Assembly: GCF_030272615.1 (NCBI RefSeq)
Contig: NW_026729276.1
Span: 1-54,415 of the forward strand
Source: Cryptomeria japonica
Lineage: Eukaryota > Streptophyta > Pinopsida > Cupressales > Cupressaceae
Direction of reading: 5' to 3'
Length of the DNA: 54,415 nucleotides
How positions within the stretch are numbered: position 1 is the stretch's first letter; each line of letters starts with the position of its first letter. The position numbers were made by a program, and so were the translations under genes. The notes beneath the pieces were generated by a model. That model was not told the DNA's origin. It ran no database searches and saw only the letters and a list, made by a program, of their open reading frames with translations. Shown piece after piece: positions 40,047 through 51,271 of the stretch.

Positions 40047-40626
40047 GCCATAGAATAGTAGGGGCCACCCCCGGAAGACTCCTACCCTTTCCTATTGCTT
40101 CCCATCCACCCTGCAGGCAGAACGTGTTGAAGCCGTAGGGTTCATCGGGTGGGAGCCGCCGTTCTAGTTCCCGATGAACTCCCTCCCGAATTCTATAGAG
40201 GGGGGGGGGTGGGGGGCTAAAGTGAACTCACCCACCCCGGCACTCAATCCGTTGCTTCACCTTTTTTCTTGACTCTATTGAAGGGCGGGGCTATAAGGGG
40301 GGGCCGCCCCATCTAGCTCGACCGGGTGGGGCCGTTGACGGCGATTCTAGATTCTATACGTAACATTCAGAATAGAATAATAGGGGCCGCCGCTCAATTC
40401 TAGTTGTTGTTCGATAGCCACTAGATTATTGTAGGGCCCATAGAATTTGAGGCACCTAGCTAGGAGTGCATCTATCTGGAGGTGGATTCAGACCAACGCA
40501 GACCCTATGCACGTAGCAATAAACCACACTAGGCCGACTTCCCCTACGGGGCAGGTGCTTTTCCGGGATAAAGGATACAGTGATTTGTATGAACACCACG
40601 AAAGGAGGCCTAAAATTCTATGGGCC
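40047..40626. repeat. Repeat cluster: A, F-like, B, A, A
   Basis: A minus copy is at 40047-40066, an F-like CTATAGAGGGGGGGGGG at 40192, B at 40348-40367 (CAT TCAG end), A minus at 40436-40453 (TTTGAGG type) and A plus at 40607-40626 (CTAAAATTC loop). Confidence 0.7.
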
Positions 40627-40819
40627 CGAAGGGGCCGTTAGGGAATCATCCTTGTGGTTCGCGCCTTTAGCATGAGATAGAACTTCATAAGAAAGCGTCT
40701 CTTCTCATATTAATACACGCCTGCGGGCAAGCGACACACCTGGGCTACACTGAGCATTACCCAACCCATACTAACTAATAGGTATTAGTGGTTGTTGGAA
40801 GGAAATAAACTAAAAACTC

Positions 40820-41800
40820 CATATCCAGTTTATTCACCATCAGTATCACCAATTGCAGATCCGGAACATGTGCCGTAGTCCGAAAAACCGTGTTGCTGTT
40901 CCAATTCCATTTTGACATCATAGTCCGCTGTTTTGGCATCCCTTGTACATGCACCCTTGTATGTTTCGACATAGACCCTTGTTCCTCTTTCTAATGCAAA
41001 GGCAATGGCAGGAGAGGCGAGAGAAGCAGAGCACGTATAGGTGGTCTAAAAGCCATAAGCGGAGGCATAGGTCGCAAAGCCAAATAAAGCGGAGCCTACA
41101 GATGAGTCCCTTAGAATAGTAGGGCCCCTTAGAATAGTAGGGGCCATATAGATAGTAGGGCCCTTAGAAAACTATAGAAACTCCCGGGGCAGTCCCATAT
41201 CTAGTTGCATTTGAACCAGAGGCAGTTGACTTCATTGACCCGGAACCAGAAGCAAAGGTCTAAAGAGTAAAGGCGCCCTGCCGAGGCAGAGGAAGGAGAG
41301 GCAGTAGTTGAACCATCAGCGACAGAGGTCGATTCTCCGGTTGCAAAGCTAGCAGCATACCTTCTGGTTAGAGAGCTAGAAGCAGCTTCCCCTCGCTTTG
41401 TTATAGATCCTGTAGTAGAGTCCCTTGTTCCCCATAGGGCATTTGAACCCTTAAAGTGTTAGTGAGCGGTTAAGGTAATCATTAGCTTTCTGCCCCATCT
41501 TTGGCAGGCAATAAACCAGGCCCAGCCCACCGGTTCCATATCCAGTCACGGATCGAGATCGAGATCAAGATCCAGCAATTGGAGACCGAGTTTACCCAGT
41601 GCCTTTTTATGAACGTCGAATCAGTTTATCTTGGTCCAAAAAATCACATTGGGTTTGAACTAGGACCAGCTTCAGATCCTCCAGCTGCATAAGTAGATCC
41701 AGTTGCTTACTTTGAACCAGTGGATCCCGCAGTAAAACTTGCAGAACTTGCAGTGGTTTCACCCGTTGCCAACTAAATCAACGGGGTTGGAGATCCAGTT
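40820..41800 (-). repeat. GAST triplet-phased tract
   Basis: Minus-strand triplets are seen around 41200-41420 and 41690-41770 (plus-strand GATCCAGTTGC and CCAGTGGATCC phrases). Four tandem family A copies interrupt it at 41108-41180. Confidence 0.45.
41108..41180 (-). repeat. Tandem array of four family A copies
   Basis: CCCTTAGAATAGTAGGGC (41108), GCCCCTTAGAATAGTAGGGG (41124), CCATATAGATAGTAGGGC (41144) and GCCCTTAGAAAACTATAGAA (41160) are joined head to tail and share their end bases. The last is the TTTAGAAAACTATAG variant also seen at 21549. Confidence 0.85.
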
Positions 41801-41920
41801 GTTCTAGATCTTTATATGGAATCACTTTGGCGGGCACCTAAAACTGGACATGAGCTGTTCCCAAGTTAGTAGAGGTAGAGATAAGCTCGGCAGGAGAAGC
41901 AAGATCGGGATGCCTCCATG

Positions 41921-41947
41921 TACTCTAACCAATTGAACTACAATACC
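41921..41947 (-). pseudogene. trnD-like 5' half (tRNA relic)
   Basis: The minus strand reads GGTATTGTAGTTCAATTGGT then TAGAGTA, which matches the acceptor 5' strand and D arm of plastid-type trnD-GUC (GGGATTGTAGTTCAATTGGT then CAGAGCA) at 24 of 27 positions. The anticodon arm, T arm and 3' acceptor are not recognisable downstream, so no cloverleaf forms. Plastid-derived tRNAs are common in plant mitochondrial DNA. This is a truncated copy. Confidence 0.7.
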
Positions 41948-42094
41948 ATGGTCCAGTCAAGTCCACTTCTCGATTTTATAAGTAATAGAGATCGACGTTA
42001 GTACAAACATCTCGGAGCGATTATATCATTCACTTTCTCGTTCGATAAGGAGGATCTAAGAAGTATCTGTTTGCTCCATTCCATCGAAATATGT

Positions 42095-42570
42095 ACACAA
42101 TAGTTCCAGGGTTTACAGGTTTAGAACCCGCATATCAGCCAGTTCCAGCTCCGGGCCCCTTATATCCGTTCAGGAAAGGGCTGCCCGTGTTCGCGTGCAC
42201 ATGCGACTAGTTGCGATGTTCCAATATTTCTCTATGTCACCAGATATGATGTTCCTTGTTTCAAGTGCTTATGTTCCCATATACGTAATAGTTCTTATCA
42301 GTGTAGTTCCGGGATTTCCTAGTGTTCCCAGATATTGTTACCTTGTTGTTCCAGCATTGAATATTGTTCCCACAAGTGCATGTTCCGACATCCTATTATG
42401 TTACTAGAAGTCAGGTGCATTAGTTAGTGTTTCAATTCAATAAGTGATGTTTCGGTCTTTTTTGCAATAGTTACTAGAAGTGCTCCGACATAAGCTCTTT
42501 ATCCAACTAGTGATGTTCCTACATACCCTGGTGTTACAAGAATTTATGATGCTCCGGCATCTGCATGCAT
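42095..42570 (+). repeat. Degenerate GTTCC/GATGTT tract
   Basis: GTTCCAG, GTTCCC and GATGTTCC recur every 15-40 bases, and the plus strand reads as Val/Pro/Ser-rich triplets (SVPRYCYLVVPALNIVP). The triplet choice differs from that of the main GAST tracts. Confidence 0.45.
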
Positions 42571-42590
42571 TCCAAGCAGCTAAGTTGAGT

Positions 42591-42627
42591 TAATTAATCA
42601 GTTCATTAATGCGCTTGCTAGAATAAT
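42591..42627 (-). repeat. Family C-like repeat
   Basis: TAATTAATCAGTTCATTAAT then GCGCTTGCTAGAATAATC. The first part is shared with 22500. Confidence 0.65.
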
Positions 42628-42737
42628 CAATCAAGCCCTCAAATTTGATGGTAGATTAATCAGTGCCCCCCCTATCCATCAAATTTGAGGGGCTATGGTT
42701 CTATGGAGAAACCTGCGGCGAGAAAGCGAACCCTTCG

Positions 42738-42783
42738 CCCCCCCCCACCCCCCCCAATAATAATTGGGCGATTATTGTAGGGG
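42738..42783 (+). repeat. C-run hairpin repeat, copy 1
   Basis: A C run is followed by CCAATAATAATTGGGCGATT then ATTGTAGGG. CAATAAT and ATTATTG can pair. A second copy lies at 53526-53568. Confidence 0.75.
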
Positions 42784-42825
42784 GGGCTAGAATACGCTAG
42801 TTTCTCGCCCTTTCTTCGGGGGCTA

Positions 42826-42846
42826 GCCCTTTAGAATAGTAGGGGC
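42826..42846 (-). repeat. Family A hairpin
   Basis: GCCCTTTAGAATAGTAGGGG plus C. Confidence 0.85.
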
Positions 42847-43029
42847 TATAGTTGTTAATGGTTGGCCTGAACCAATGACTAGCCCGGAAAAGCAGCTTTT
42901 CCCTCCCAGTACTCTGTGTGTCCAAAGTAGGTGATCCATCCAATGATGAATAAGATCCACCACAATGCGGTGACAGTCTGTATAGAATTACATAGCTAGT
43001 TTTATATCGATATTCAATCCCGTCATATA

Positions 43030-43730
43030 ACACAGAGCTATCAGTAGCAGAGGAAGAGATGACAATAGCTTAAGCACCCCCATAGAATTGTAGGGTTAAA
43101 AGGGGTTCATCAGTAGCAGCTGACTCAGTTGTTTACACGGTTCAAGCAGTTGTAGTTACAAAGCTAGTTGTTAAATAGCCCACTAGCACCTTCCGGGTCG
43201 AGAGCCAATTCTAGGCACAGATTCAGTTCTAGGCCCATATTACGGAGATCCAAAGCAAGCACCTCGCGCAGCATCAGAGTAAAAAGCAGTTGAACCAGCA
43301 CCCGTAGATCCTGCAAAGGCACATGCAGATTGAGCAGATTCAGCTTCACCACCATAAGTATCCGAGCCAGTTCAAGCAATAGATCCAGCAGCAGCCATAG
43401 GGGCTTCGGTGGCTAGAGCAAAGGTGGTTGACTCGGTTGATCCATTTGTAGAAGCATATCCAGTTCCGAGTACAGATTCACACGCATAAGTACCTTCGCC
43501 GGGTTACCAAGTTATCAGGCAATATCAAATAGTTGATCCCCCATACAAGCCAATTTGAGTACCAGAGTCCATTGACCCACCATCCGCAGTGGAGTCTCTA
43601 GTCCCAGAACCGGCGTAGGAAGCAGATCAAGGTGCGGATACAGTGGCGGGCCCAGGAGCTTAGCCAATTCGAGCTCCAGATCCATATGGTGGAGTTCCAT
43701 ATCCGGTCCTAAGGGCAGATCCCGACCCTT
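43030..43730 (-). repeat. GAST triplet-phased tract
   Basis: Plus-strand phrases such as GATCCAGCAGCAGCC and GTTGATCCAT are the complement of the Gly/Ser/Ala triplets. A family A copy, CCCCATAGAATTGTAGGG, lies at 43077-43095 near its start. Confidence 0.45.
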
Positions 43731-44480
43731 CTCTCGAGCGATTCGAGCAAATCGGGTTGATGATCCTATGGTTGCCTTTTAATATCCTAAAGTTGTCCTT
43801 TAACCTATTTCTCCATAACCAGCATATATTAAAGGTCGAGTTTTGGCATCGGTTGAACCACCAAAAAATGGTTTTCTGAGAGAATCAGCAATAATGGTCC
43901 CACTCCATGCCATGAACGAAGAAGGGCGTATAGGTCTATATGCCATATTCTGCTCGAAGTAAATGAATCTCTCTGCCCCGCACATGGAACCGTCACAGGA
44001 TCCCACTCAACACGCGCGAAAGGATCGACCTGATCCACAGCCCACTTAGCGCCATTATGTCCACCTATATCGGTTTCTCGAACTCGGTGTTTGTTCGCTG
44101 GTCAAGCCCCCGCCTAACCTTAGCAACGAGGGTAAGGTTCTCCCGTTCCACCTTTGCTGAGTTGAGCGAGCCTATAGGTTATTAGAGTGGAGAAGCATGG
44201 AAGGTCGCAGTCGGTCTTCTGAGTGGTTTACTTGTCCCTACTCGCTTGGTTGTGGTTATCCTAGGGATCTAGTATCATGCAGTATGCTAAGAGGTGTCTT
44301 CGCTCGATCTTATGGAGAAGTAGTAGCACAATGTAGGTAGTCCTATGGTCTAGCTCCTTCGCCTGGTAGCAGTCTCCTCTTCTTATCCGTCTTTATCTGG
44401 TCTTTTAGATATATGCGAGCCTGTTTATGCGGGTAGGTAAATGAATCTTAGTGAAGTATCATAGTCAATACAAAGGTAGC
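43730..44480. other. Unassigned DNA
   Basis: Two overlapping minus-strand frames (43800-44006 and 43829-44038) are each protein-like in part. I found no family for either. No dispersed repeats are evident. Confidence 0.35.
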
Positions 44481-44499
44481 ATGGGTTGTAAAGACATAG

Positions 44500-44900
44500 A
44501 GCGGATATAGATGCTCCTAGGTATGCTCCTAGATATGCATCAGGGTACGGATCTGAAACTAGGGACTATGGAACTGTGTCTTTGTCTCAATTTGGAATCG
44601 CACTGGCATCTACTGCTTCTTTATCTCGGCCTATAAAGAATCCCAAGTGGGGTTAGCCACCTTTACTTCCTTCGCTTGCTTTGTTCCACCCGCCTATGAC
44701 TCTGGTACCTATGTTGGTGGATCAACCTAAACTACTCGATATGGATTTTCAACTGCACTTACTTCTGCGGACTCCGGCTATCGAACTTGTTTTGTTGCTG
44801 CTGCCTATGCTTCTGTGGGTTTAACCTTTGCTTTTGTCTGAGCTACTGAGGGAACCGGAGAAACTTGATTTCGGGCAAGCTCTCGATCTGGACTTGCCAA
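44500..44900 (+). repeat. GAST triplet-phased tract
   Basis: GGATCTGAAACTAGGGACTA and TATGCTTCTGTGGG phrases keep plus-strand triplet phase with breaks. Confidence 0.4.
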
Positions 44901-45134
44901 TCATGTAGTAGAGCCAACTTCTGGGAATGATGGTATGTATAGGGAAAAGGAAGAAAAGGTAGAGCCGGGGACTTTCACACATGTGGTGACCTATCTATGT
45001 TACTCTAGCAAGATCCGGTGGTTTGAACCAGCCGTCCGATTTCTTTCTACAATCTCCAGTTCCTTCCTCTTCTTCTCTAGGCAGACGCACCAGTCGACCT
45101 TTATTATGCAAGCATGCTTATCAGCGCCAGAGAT

Positions 45135-45153
45135 CCCTATAGAATGGTAGGGC
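45135..45153 (-). repeat. Family A hairpin
   Basis: CCCTATAGAATGGTAGGGC. It terminates an open frame that starts at 44935, whose last residues (IPIEW) are repeat-derived. Confidence 0.8.
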
Positions 45154-45276
45154 AGTTTTGGTGATATTATACACATCATCTTTCCTAAGTTCCTATTCTG
45201 TTGTTGCACCCGGCTCGACACGCCGTTTCTCTGCCATCCCACTTGTTCCACCTTTTGTTATGGATCCAAACAAACC

Positions 45277-45295
45277 CCCCTTAGAATAGTAGGGC
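45277..45295 (-). repeat. Family A hairpin
   Basis: CCCCTTAGAATAGTAGGG, preceded by a C run. Confidence 0.8.
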
Positions 45296-45599
45296 AAGGA
45301 TCTCTGAATCTGGAACTTCGACAGCCCAGCACCACACGAATAAAAAGCGCCCACTCCGCATTGATCTGTGGAAAAACTAGTGTAGCAAGTCATTCAACAG
45401 GCGAGGGAGACCCCTAACTCTGTCAGCCTTTATGAGGACCAGGAGAGGGCTTTCTCGGATCGAGTTTACGAAACTATACGCTATCTGCCCTAGTGCCCCG
45501 CACTCCACTCATAATCCCAAGATTTCAGGGGATGGCCGCCTCTAGGTCGGGAGTCTATTCAACTCCAGGCCGGAACACCTCTTCTCTTTAAGTGAGGAT

Positions 45600-46080
45600 C
45601 CAGCTCCCTTAGAATAGTAGGGGCCAGTTCCCCCAGAAGCATATAAGGATATAGCGCCGGTGGACTGGATTGAACTAGTTCTTTTGGGAGCCATACGATG
45701 ACACGGATTGACGCGTGGGGAGCAGTCCCGGTTGTAGACTCATTAGGTCAAGATCCAAAGCTCCCACTACCAGTTCCAGATCCAAATACAGGTGCAAGGG
45801 GCAGGAGCAAAACCCACATACCTTTTCAGTTTATAGATAAAGCCCGGTACGGTTGTTTACCTATAACCACCAGGACCAAAGGCAGAACCCATGCTAGTTA
45901 TTTGAGTACCGGTTACTGCATCTGGTTAAAGCATCCTTGCCAAATTCAAGGGCATAGCTTATTTCAGATCCTCCAGTTGCAGGGAAAGCAGCACCCGAAG
46001 CAGCCTAGTAAGCGAATAAAAAAACCCAAATCCCAGGTGAGAACAGGCGAGAGAACGGAAACAGCTCGGTGCAAAGCGTT
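45600..46080 (-). repeat. GAST triplet-phased tract
   Basis: Plus-strand CCAGTTCCAGATCC and GAAGCATATAAGG phrases mark the minus-strand triplets. A 129-residue plus-strand frame (45698-46087) is the complement read in another phase. A family A copy at 45606-45623 leaves phase intact. Confidence 0.45.
45606..45623 (-). repeat. Family A hairpin inside GAST tract
   Basis: CCCTTAGAATAGTAGGGG between GGATCCAGCT and CCAGTTCC. Confidence 0.8.
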
Positions 46081-46761
46081 AGCATAACATCATCCAGCAA
46101 ATCATCGACCGTTAGAAGACAATCATCCTGTTCAGCGAAGGATTCTCGCAGACGAAAAGCCTGCCCGGAAAGACAAAGACCTAATATGGTTAGCCATCCG
46201 CTGGCGACTCATCAGGTGCGGAAGGACCACTTACATTCAATCCTGCGTCATCATAGTCTTAGATCATAAAACAAGCAGCGCTTACCCCCAATAACATAGA
46301 GACCAACGGCTCAAATCGTAAGCTGATTGGGCAAACAGGCGTCTCGTATATAGAGTCTGATGGGACGATCGTGTCGGCATCCGTATTGCTAAAGATGTCA
46401 CTTGTTCCCCATGTTGTTTATTCCCATGCTCGATCTTGAGCTAGAACTGGATATGAATCAATTGAATAAACGGGGTCAAAAGCTTCCACTGCGGCAGGGT
46501 AAACTAAACAAATAGCTTTCACTACTGCCTAATGAACTCAGCCTATACCTTAGCTACTGGTACCCTTATCCTAGCTCTTGGCTCTGCTCCTGAGAGCCTT
46601 TACCGTTGCTTCTACTCCCATCTATGCCTCTATCTATGATGCTGAGTAAACGGCTTAATCCGGACCTGGACCTGGAACTACTCCTTTCTCTACCCCCGAA
46701 AACCCTGTCTTTGCTTATGGTGTATCTGTATCTGGATATGGATATGGGTAATCAACTGGCT

Positions 46762-46780
46762 CCCTTTAGAATAGTAGGGC
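46762..46780 (-). repeat. Family A hairpin inside GAST tract
   Basis: CCCTTTAGAATAGTAGGGC follows CAACTGGCT and precedes TGGATATGCT. Triplet phase is preserved. Confidence 0.85.
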
Positions 46781-47110
46781 TGGATATGCTGCTGCTAGCT
46801 CTACTACTGATGCTGTACCGACTTATGCATCTGGATCATTAACAGCATCAACTAGATCTACTACTGCTAGTGCTGCTACTTATGCTGCTACTGGTGTTGC
46901 TGGAACAACTGGGTAAACCAACGGAGAAACTACTGAATCCACTTCCGCCTGGGACGAGACGACCTAGGTATGCTGCTCTCTCTTCTAGGTATCGATCTGG
47001 ATATGGAACTTAGGATTATTCAACTGTAGCTCCCGGATCTCGGTATCGAAAAGGCTTTGGCTTTGTAACTAAATCAACTGCTGTTTGCTTTGATGCTGGT
47101 GGATCGACTG

Positions 47111-47252
47111 CCTTTAGATAGTAAGGGCGCTTATGCTTCATAAAGCTCTTAGCCTATAATAAGACTACGTTGGTAACCACATCCTAGATGTGCCTGCCTC
47201 TGTTTCCACCTTTGCCCCTGATGCTGGATCAACTGCCCTACTATTCTAAGGG
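47111..47252. repeat. Two family A copies
   Basis: CCTTTAGATAGTAAGGGC (minus, 47111) and GCCCTACTATTCTAAGGG (plus, 47235). The second follows GGATCAACT and breaks the triplet phase. Confidence 0.75.
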
Positions 47253-47379
47253 AGTTCACTGCCCCCGCAAGAACTGCCACCTCTGTCTCTGCCTCTACCT
47301 TTGCCGGGTCTTGATTGCAAGCTGGAAGGAATGCTAGACGCTTTATAACGGATCATTATGGAACGGGTCCACTCGATCT

Positions 47380-47529
47380 GCCCTACCATTCTATAGGGGA
47401 TCGTAGGGGTATGGCTCTCAAACTAGCTCAGATGTGGGCTATGGGCTTGGAAGGAATGCTGCGCGCTATCGATCTGGAATCGGAACAACGGGCTATGACT
47501 CTATAAATGGCCCTACCATTCTATAGGGG
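47380..47529 (+). repeat. Two identical family A copies
   Basis: GCCCTACCATTCTATAGGGG at 47380-47399 and again at 47510-47529. The first leaves the tract in phase. Confidence 0.85.
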
Positions 47530-47990
47530 AAATGTCAGGTCTAAGTGGAGATTTGATTTCCACAAAAAAACTGGAAAGCTTTTACAAATGCTCCAGTTTA
47601 GGTGGGGCCTTCCAAGAAGGGTGAAGCTATAAGGTTTAAGCTACAATAAGAGAAATAAAGAAGCCATGGTCACTACTGGATCGAGGCGGCCACCCACCCT
47701 CGTCACTGTCCGTTACAGATGGGTATGGGTACCTGCCCCGTTTAGTTTGAAGGAGTGCTTCCTTCCTTGATTGCTTCTATCTGACCTTACCCTTTTCCCT
47801 AACCAGAGTAGGAGTAACTCAGGTACCTAGTAGTCAAGGTAGCTGCAGGTGTTAGGTCCTTGTCGGTAGCATGTACCGGTACTTCGTTCCTTGCATGCCA
47901 AGCAGGTATGTGCCTTTGTGTGGTGGGGTAGCATAGGTGGGTAACAGGGGTAGTGTCTACGATATGAACCCAGTGTATTAGTATATGGTC
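47530..47990. other. Unassigned DNA
   Basis: No dispersed repeat, tRNA or gene was recognised between the GAST tract and the decayed tandem array. Confidence 0.4.
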
Positions 47991-48465
47991 TCGTAGTGTC
48001 TTATCTGAGTAGCAGTCCTTTTGGCTTCCTGACCTGTGGTGTTCGTAGCAGTGCCTGACCCTCACCACTGAGTTCTTTATAGATCCAGATGGGGATCTGC
48101 CCGTGGCACTACATATAGGCTAGGTATCTGTATGTCCAGAAGGGTCTATGTCCATAAATGAGGGTGACTATGGCCGGTCAGTGTCTCTGCGTGCACGCTA
48201 TCGCAGTGCTTTTTGCCTAGAAGGGGGAGCGGGCCTACTGAGTAGAGTGTTCGTTCCAGCGTGGTAAGATAGATACCTCTGTCCGGTAGTCTCTCTGTAT
48301 GCACCCTATCACTGTGTTTTTGGCCTTTCAGCTATAGGCCGGGTGTTGGTCTGGTACATTGAGGTCAGGCGTCTGTCCAGATAGGTCTCCGTTCCATACG
48401 GCAAGGTAGGTACTAGGTAAGGTAAGTGTCTCTGCTTCGCACCCTATAGCTGTGCTCTTAAGCAA
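47990..48465 (+). repeat. Decayed tandem array, 108-190 bp units
   Basis: Units begin AGTGTCTCTGC or a relative at 48180, 48288 and 48425, with an older one near 47992. Each runs through a CGCTATC...GTGCTTTTTGCC block and a TTCCA..CGG(C/T)AAG block. Unit lengths vary (108 and 137 bp for the two clearest), so there has been much decay and indel change. Confidence 0.7.
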
Positions 48466-48902
48466 TCACTTAGACTCTGGATCGGCAAGGAAACACGAAC
48501 GAAGATTATAGAAGTGAAAGCCTCCTTCCTAGAAGTGGACATTGTCTAAAGAGCATCTGAGCTGTAATGCCTTTGCGACCACATTGATTCCTTGCCCACC
48601 TCTACCTATGCTGTCGTAGCCTCTGTTTCTGCCTTTTCAACTCAAGCATCAACTGCTTCTAGGTAAACAGATTAAACAACTGCCGGAGCCTCTGCCTAAC
48701 CTGACCGAACGAAGGGTATTTTTGGAAAAAAGGGTATTCCGTCCTTTGGGTTCGCCAGCTTATTGAGACATGTGACGTATATAGACAGCTAAGCTTCTAA
48801 ACGAAGCAAGAATGGGGGATATGCCCTACCGTAGATTAGTAACAGGAATGGGGGAAGGATATGCCCTAACCTACCCTACCTATTTATCGATTCGGAACTT
48901 TA

Positions 48903-48920
48903 CCCTTAGAATAGTAGGGG
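48903..48920 (-). repeat. Family A hairpin
   Basis: CCCTTAGAATAGTAGGGG, followed by CCAACTATAGTTCC (family E). Confidence 0.8.
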
Positions 48921-49350
48921 CCACCCTGCATCCCAACTATAGTTCCGGCTATAGTTCCGGGCCTGGGTAAGCACCTGGCTCTCTATCTTTGGATCTGATG
49001 GTGCTGGATAAACTGCTTCTTCTAGCTCTTCTATGGCTGGATCAACAATAAGATAAACCGTCCATGCTACGAGAAAGAGAAGATGCTGGGCTTGGCTTAT
49101 TAGCTGGTCTAGATATGCTATTAGTGCTGCTTCGAAACCCGACTGCTTCTTCTATGCCTACGCCTGGATCTACCTATGCTTCTCCTGTCCTAGCCTATGC
49201 TCTAGCTACCTCCGATGAACTCTGCACCTGCCCTTGTCACCTATGCTACTGGCTCTATTGCTGCTACTGGTACCGGTGCTTAAACTACTTTCATTGGTGC
49301 TACTTCTCTAGCTACTGGTGTTACTGGTGGATAAGCTAAGTCAACTGGAT

Positions 49351-49369
49351 CCCTTTAGAATAGTAGGGC
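49351..49369 (-). repeat. Family A hairpin inside GAST tract
   Basis: CCCTTTAGAATAGTAGGGC lies between CAACTGGAT and TGGTGGG. The same GGAT-CCCTTTAG junction occurs at 26960. Confidence 0.85.
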
Positions 49370-49699
49370 TGGTGGGCGGGGTCATCATTTCGGTCAACCG
49401 CAACTATAGTTCTGCTGGTGAGACTACTCGCTTTGGAACTGCAACTGATGGATCATCTGCTGGTGATGCTGTTATAGTAGTATCTATTGATGGAACTAAT
49501 GGTTCTGTATCCGCTAAAGCCCCGTAGGGTATTTGCAAATTATTCTATTAAGTCACTGCGAGAAGATGCTTTTGGTGCTGCTACTTTCACGGTCACTGCT
49601 GCTACTTTGACAAAGACTGAATAGAATAATTGCAATTGAATCACATGGCACATTCACTGGTTCTGAGTCAACAACAACTGGTGGATATGGATATGAAAC

Positions 49700-49980
49700 T
49701 GGATATGACATCTACGGAAGCATCTGAGCGCACATCCCTTCCGGTCCCAGAGCCAGTTGGAGTAGAACCAGCGGCAGTTATTGATCGAGCAGTTTCACCC
49801 TTTCTCCTGTTTCAAAACCAAAAGCATATCCAGTCTCAGCAGTTGGTGACCAGCATAATAGACAGTAGCAAAGCCACCAGCATCCAAGTAAGCATCCGAG
49901 TCAGTTTGCCCAGCATCCCAGCCTGTTCCGACTTCTTGCACTATTATCCCACGCCCTGGCAGCCCATCTCTACCTAGGGG
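49700..49980 (-). repeat. GAST tract, opposite orientation
   Basis: After the plus-strand tract ends, CCAGAGCCAGTTGG and AGCAAAGCCACCAGC phrases show minus-strand triplets. Confidence 0.4.
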
Positions 49981-50811
49981 TTTCAAAATAGGGGGCCAGG
50001 GGAGTTCCAACTTTTAGTACATTCCCCAGCGAGAAACGCTGGAAAGAACCCGATACGTACAGACCTCAGTATCAGTAGGCGGGGTTTAATGCATGAGTAC
50101 GACTAGCATCAGTACTACAAGGGTAGGTTTCTTCCGCCTTCATCGGTTAGGTGAGCCTGAGTGGGGGGATTACCTGGGTTTGATCAATACCTTTTACCAG
50201 TGCTTGTTAAGGCAACATATAGCTACGCATCTTTCATGAATTTGCACTTGAAACAAGCTTAATCCCCGGAGGATCTGTTGCTGGCTCTCAAAGTGGCTCT
50301 CGAACGGGCACTGATACATAGACTTATTATGACCTAAAGACCTCCTCAATTCTGCGGGGTCTAAATCTCGCTCTCTAACTAGTAGGGGTTCTGTCTCTGC
50401 GCCTAAATCTGAGATCGCGGGATGCTTGTTTTTACTTTTTAACCCGATCAATCGGGCTTTTACTCACATATAATAGTGTTTCCACGGGTCTAACTTGATC
50501 AACTTAATCTGGATCCGAAGAAACTGTCTTTACTCCCTCCTTTCTCTAGCTTCTGCCTCTGTCTACCTAGCGGCTTCCTTCGCTACGTTGGCTGGTGTTT
50601 TAGCTAGTTATAGATCAATTGGATCATTTACTAATTTGTCAAGGTTAACAAGAAGCTCTAAAGCTAGAACGGGGACTGACGTCTTTAGGTAAATAATAAG
50701 AATAATCTCTTTCACTGCACTAATTATTCCCACCCACAACTGATGCGTCTTTAGGTAAAGAATTTTGGACAAAGACTGAATCTAATAATTGCAACTGACA
50801 CGGGATCCGAA

Positions 50812-50829
50812 TCCCTACTATTCTAAAGG
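50812..50829 (+). repeat. Family A hairpin
   Basis: TCCCTACTATTCTAAAGG. Confidence 0.7.
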
Positions 50830-51252
50830 CAAGTGGGAAAACCGCTCGGTCAATTACTGCACCTAGAACCAGGGACTCCGCCACTGAATATGCCGCTAGT
50901 CAAAAGGATGTCAGGCGAGGTGCTTGCTCATATGCTATTGGTGCTGCTTCTTAAGCTGCTGTTGACTCGGATGCAAGCTCTCTATCTCGATCTGCCGCTG
51001 GTGGATAAACTTAAATCGGATCTGCTTCCACTGCCGTGCTCCTACCTTTGCTTATGCTATTGGTGGCTGGCCCCCGAATAGGTTTTGTGCCTGGAGAATA
51101 TGGAACTGGATACGGATCCTTAGAAGGTAAAGCGCTTCTCAAACAGACACTGCATCTCGATCTGCTGATGGTTGTGGGTTTCTATCTCGATTTGATGCTA
51201 GAACTGGTGAGGATGCTACCTTTGGTGCTGCTTATGAAACTTGATCAACAGG

Positions 51253-51271
51253 GCCCTATAGATTCTAAGGC
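51253..51271 (+). repeat. Family A variant
   Basis: GCCCTATAGATTCTAAGGC lies between GATCAACAGG and ACTGGGTCAACAACC. Confidence 0.65.

Larger units (their letters stand above)
46420..47530 (+). repeat. GAST triplet-phased tract
   Basis: The best-preserved stretch (46780-46910) conceptually reads AGYAAASSTTDA and later SAATYAATGVAGTTG before TAA. In-frame stops are mainly TAA in GGG TAA ACC or GGG TAA TCA settings. Embedded A copies are at 46762, 47111, 47235, 47380 and 47510. Confidence 0.6.
48590..49630 (+). repeat. GAST triplet-phased tract
   Basis: Triplets such as GCTACTGGTACCGGTGCT and GGTGTTACTGGTGGATAA keep plus-strand phase through most of 49000-49560. A copies lie at 48903 and 49351, and a degenerate B (minus, 48768-48786) is near the start. 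The DNA at 48700-48990 is not clearly phased. Confidence 0.5.

Noticed and set aside
41108-41180. Tandem hairpins as a CRISPR or a terminator array
   Set aside because: The units are directly joined without spacers, no T runs follow, and the same element occurs singly more than a hundred times.
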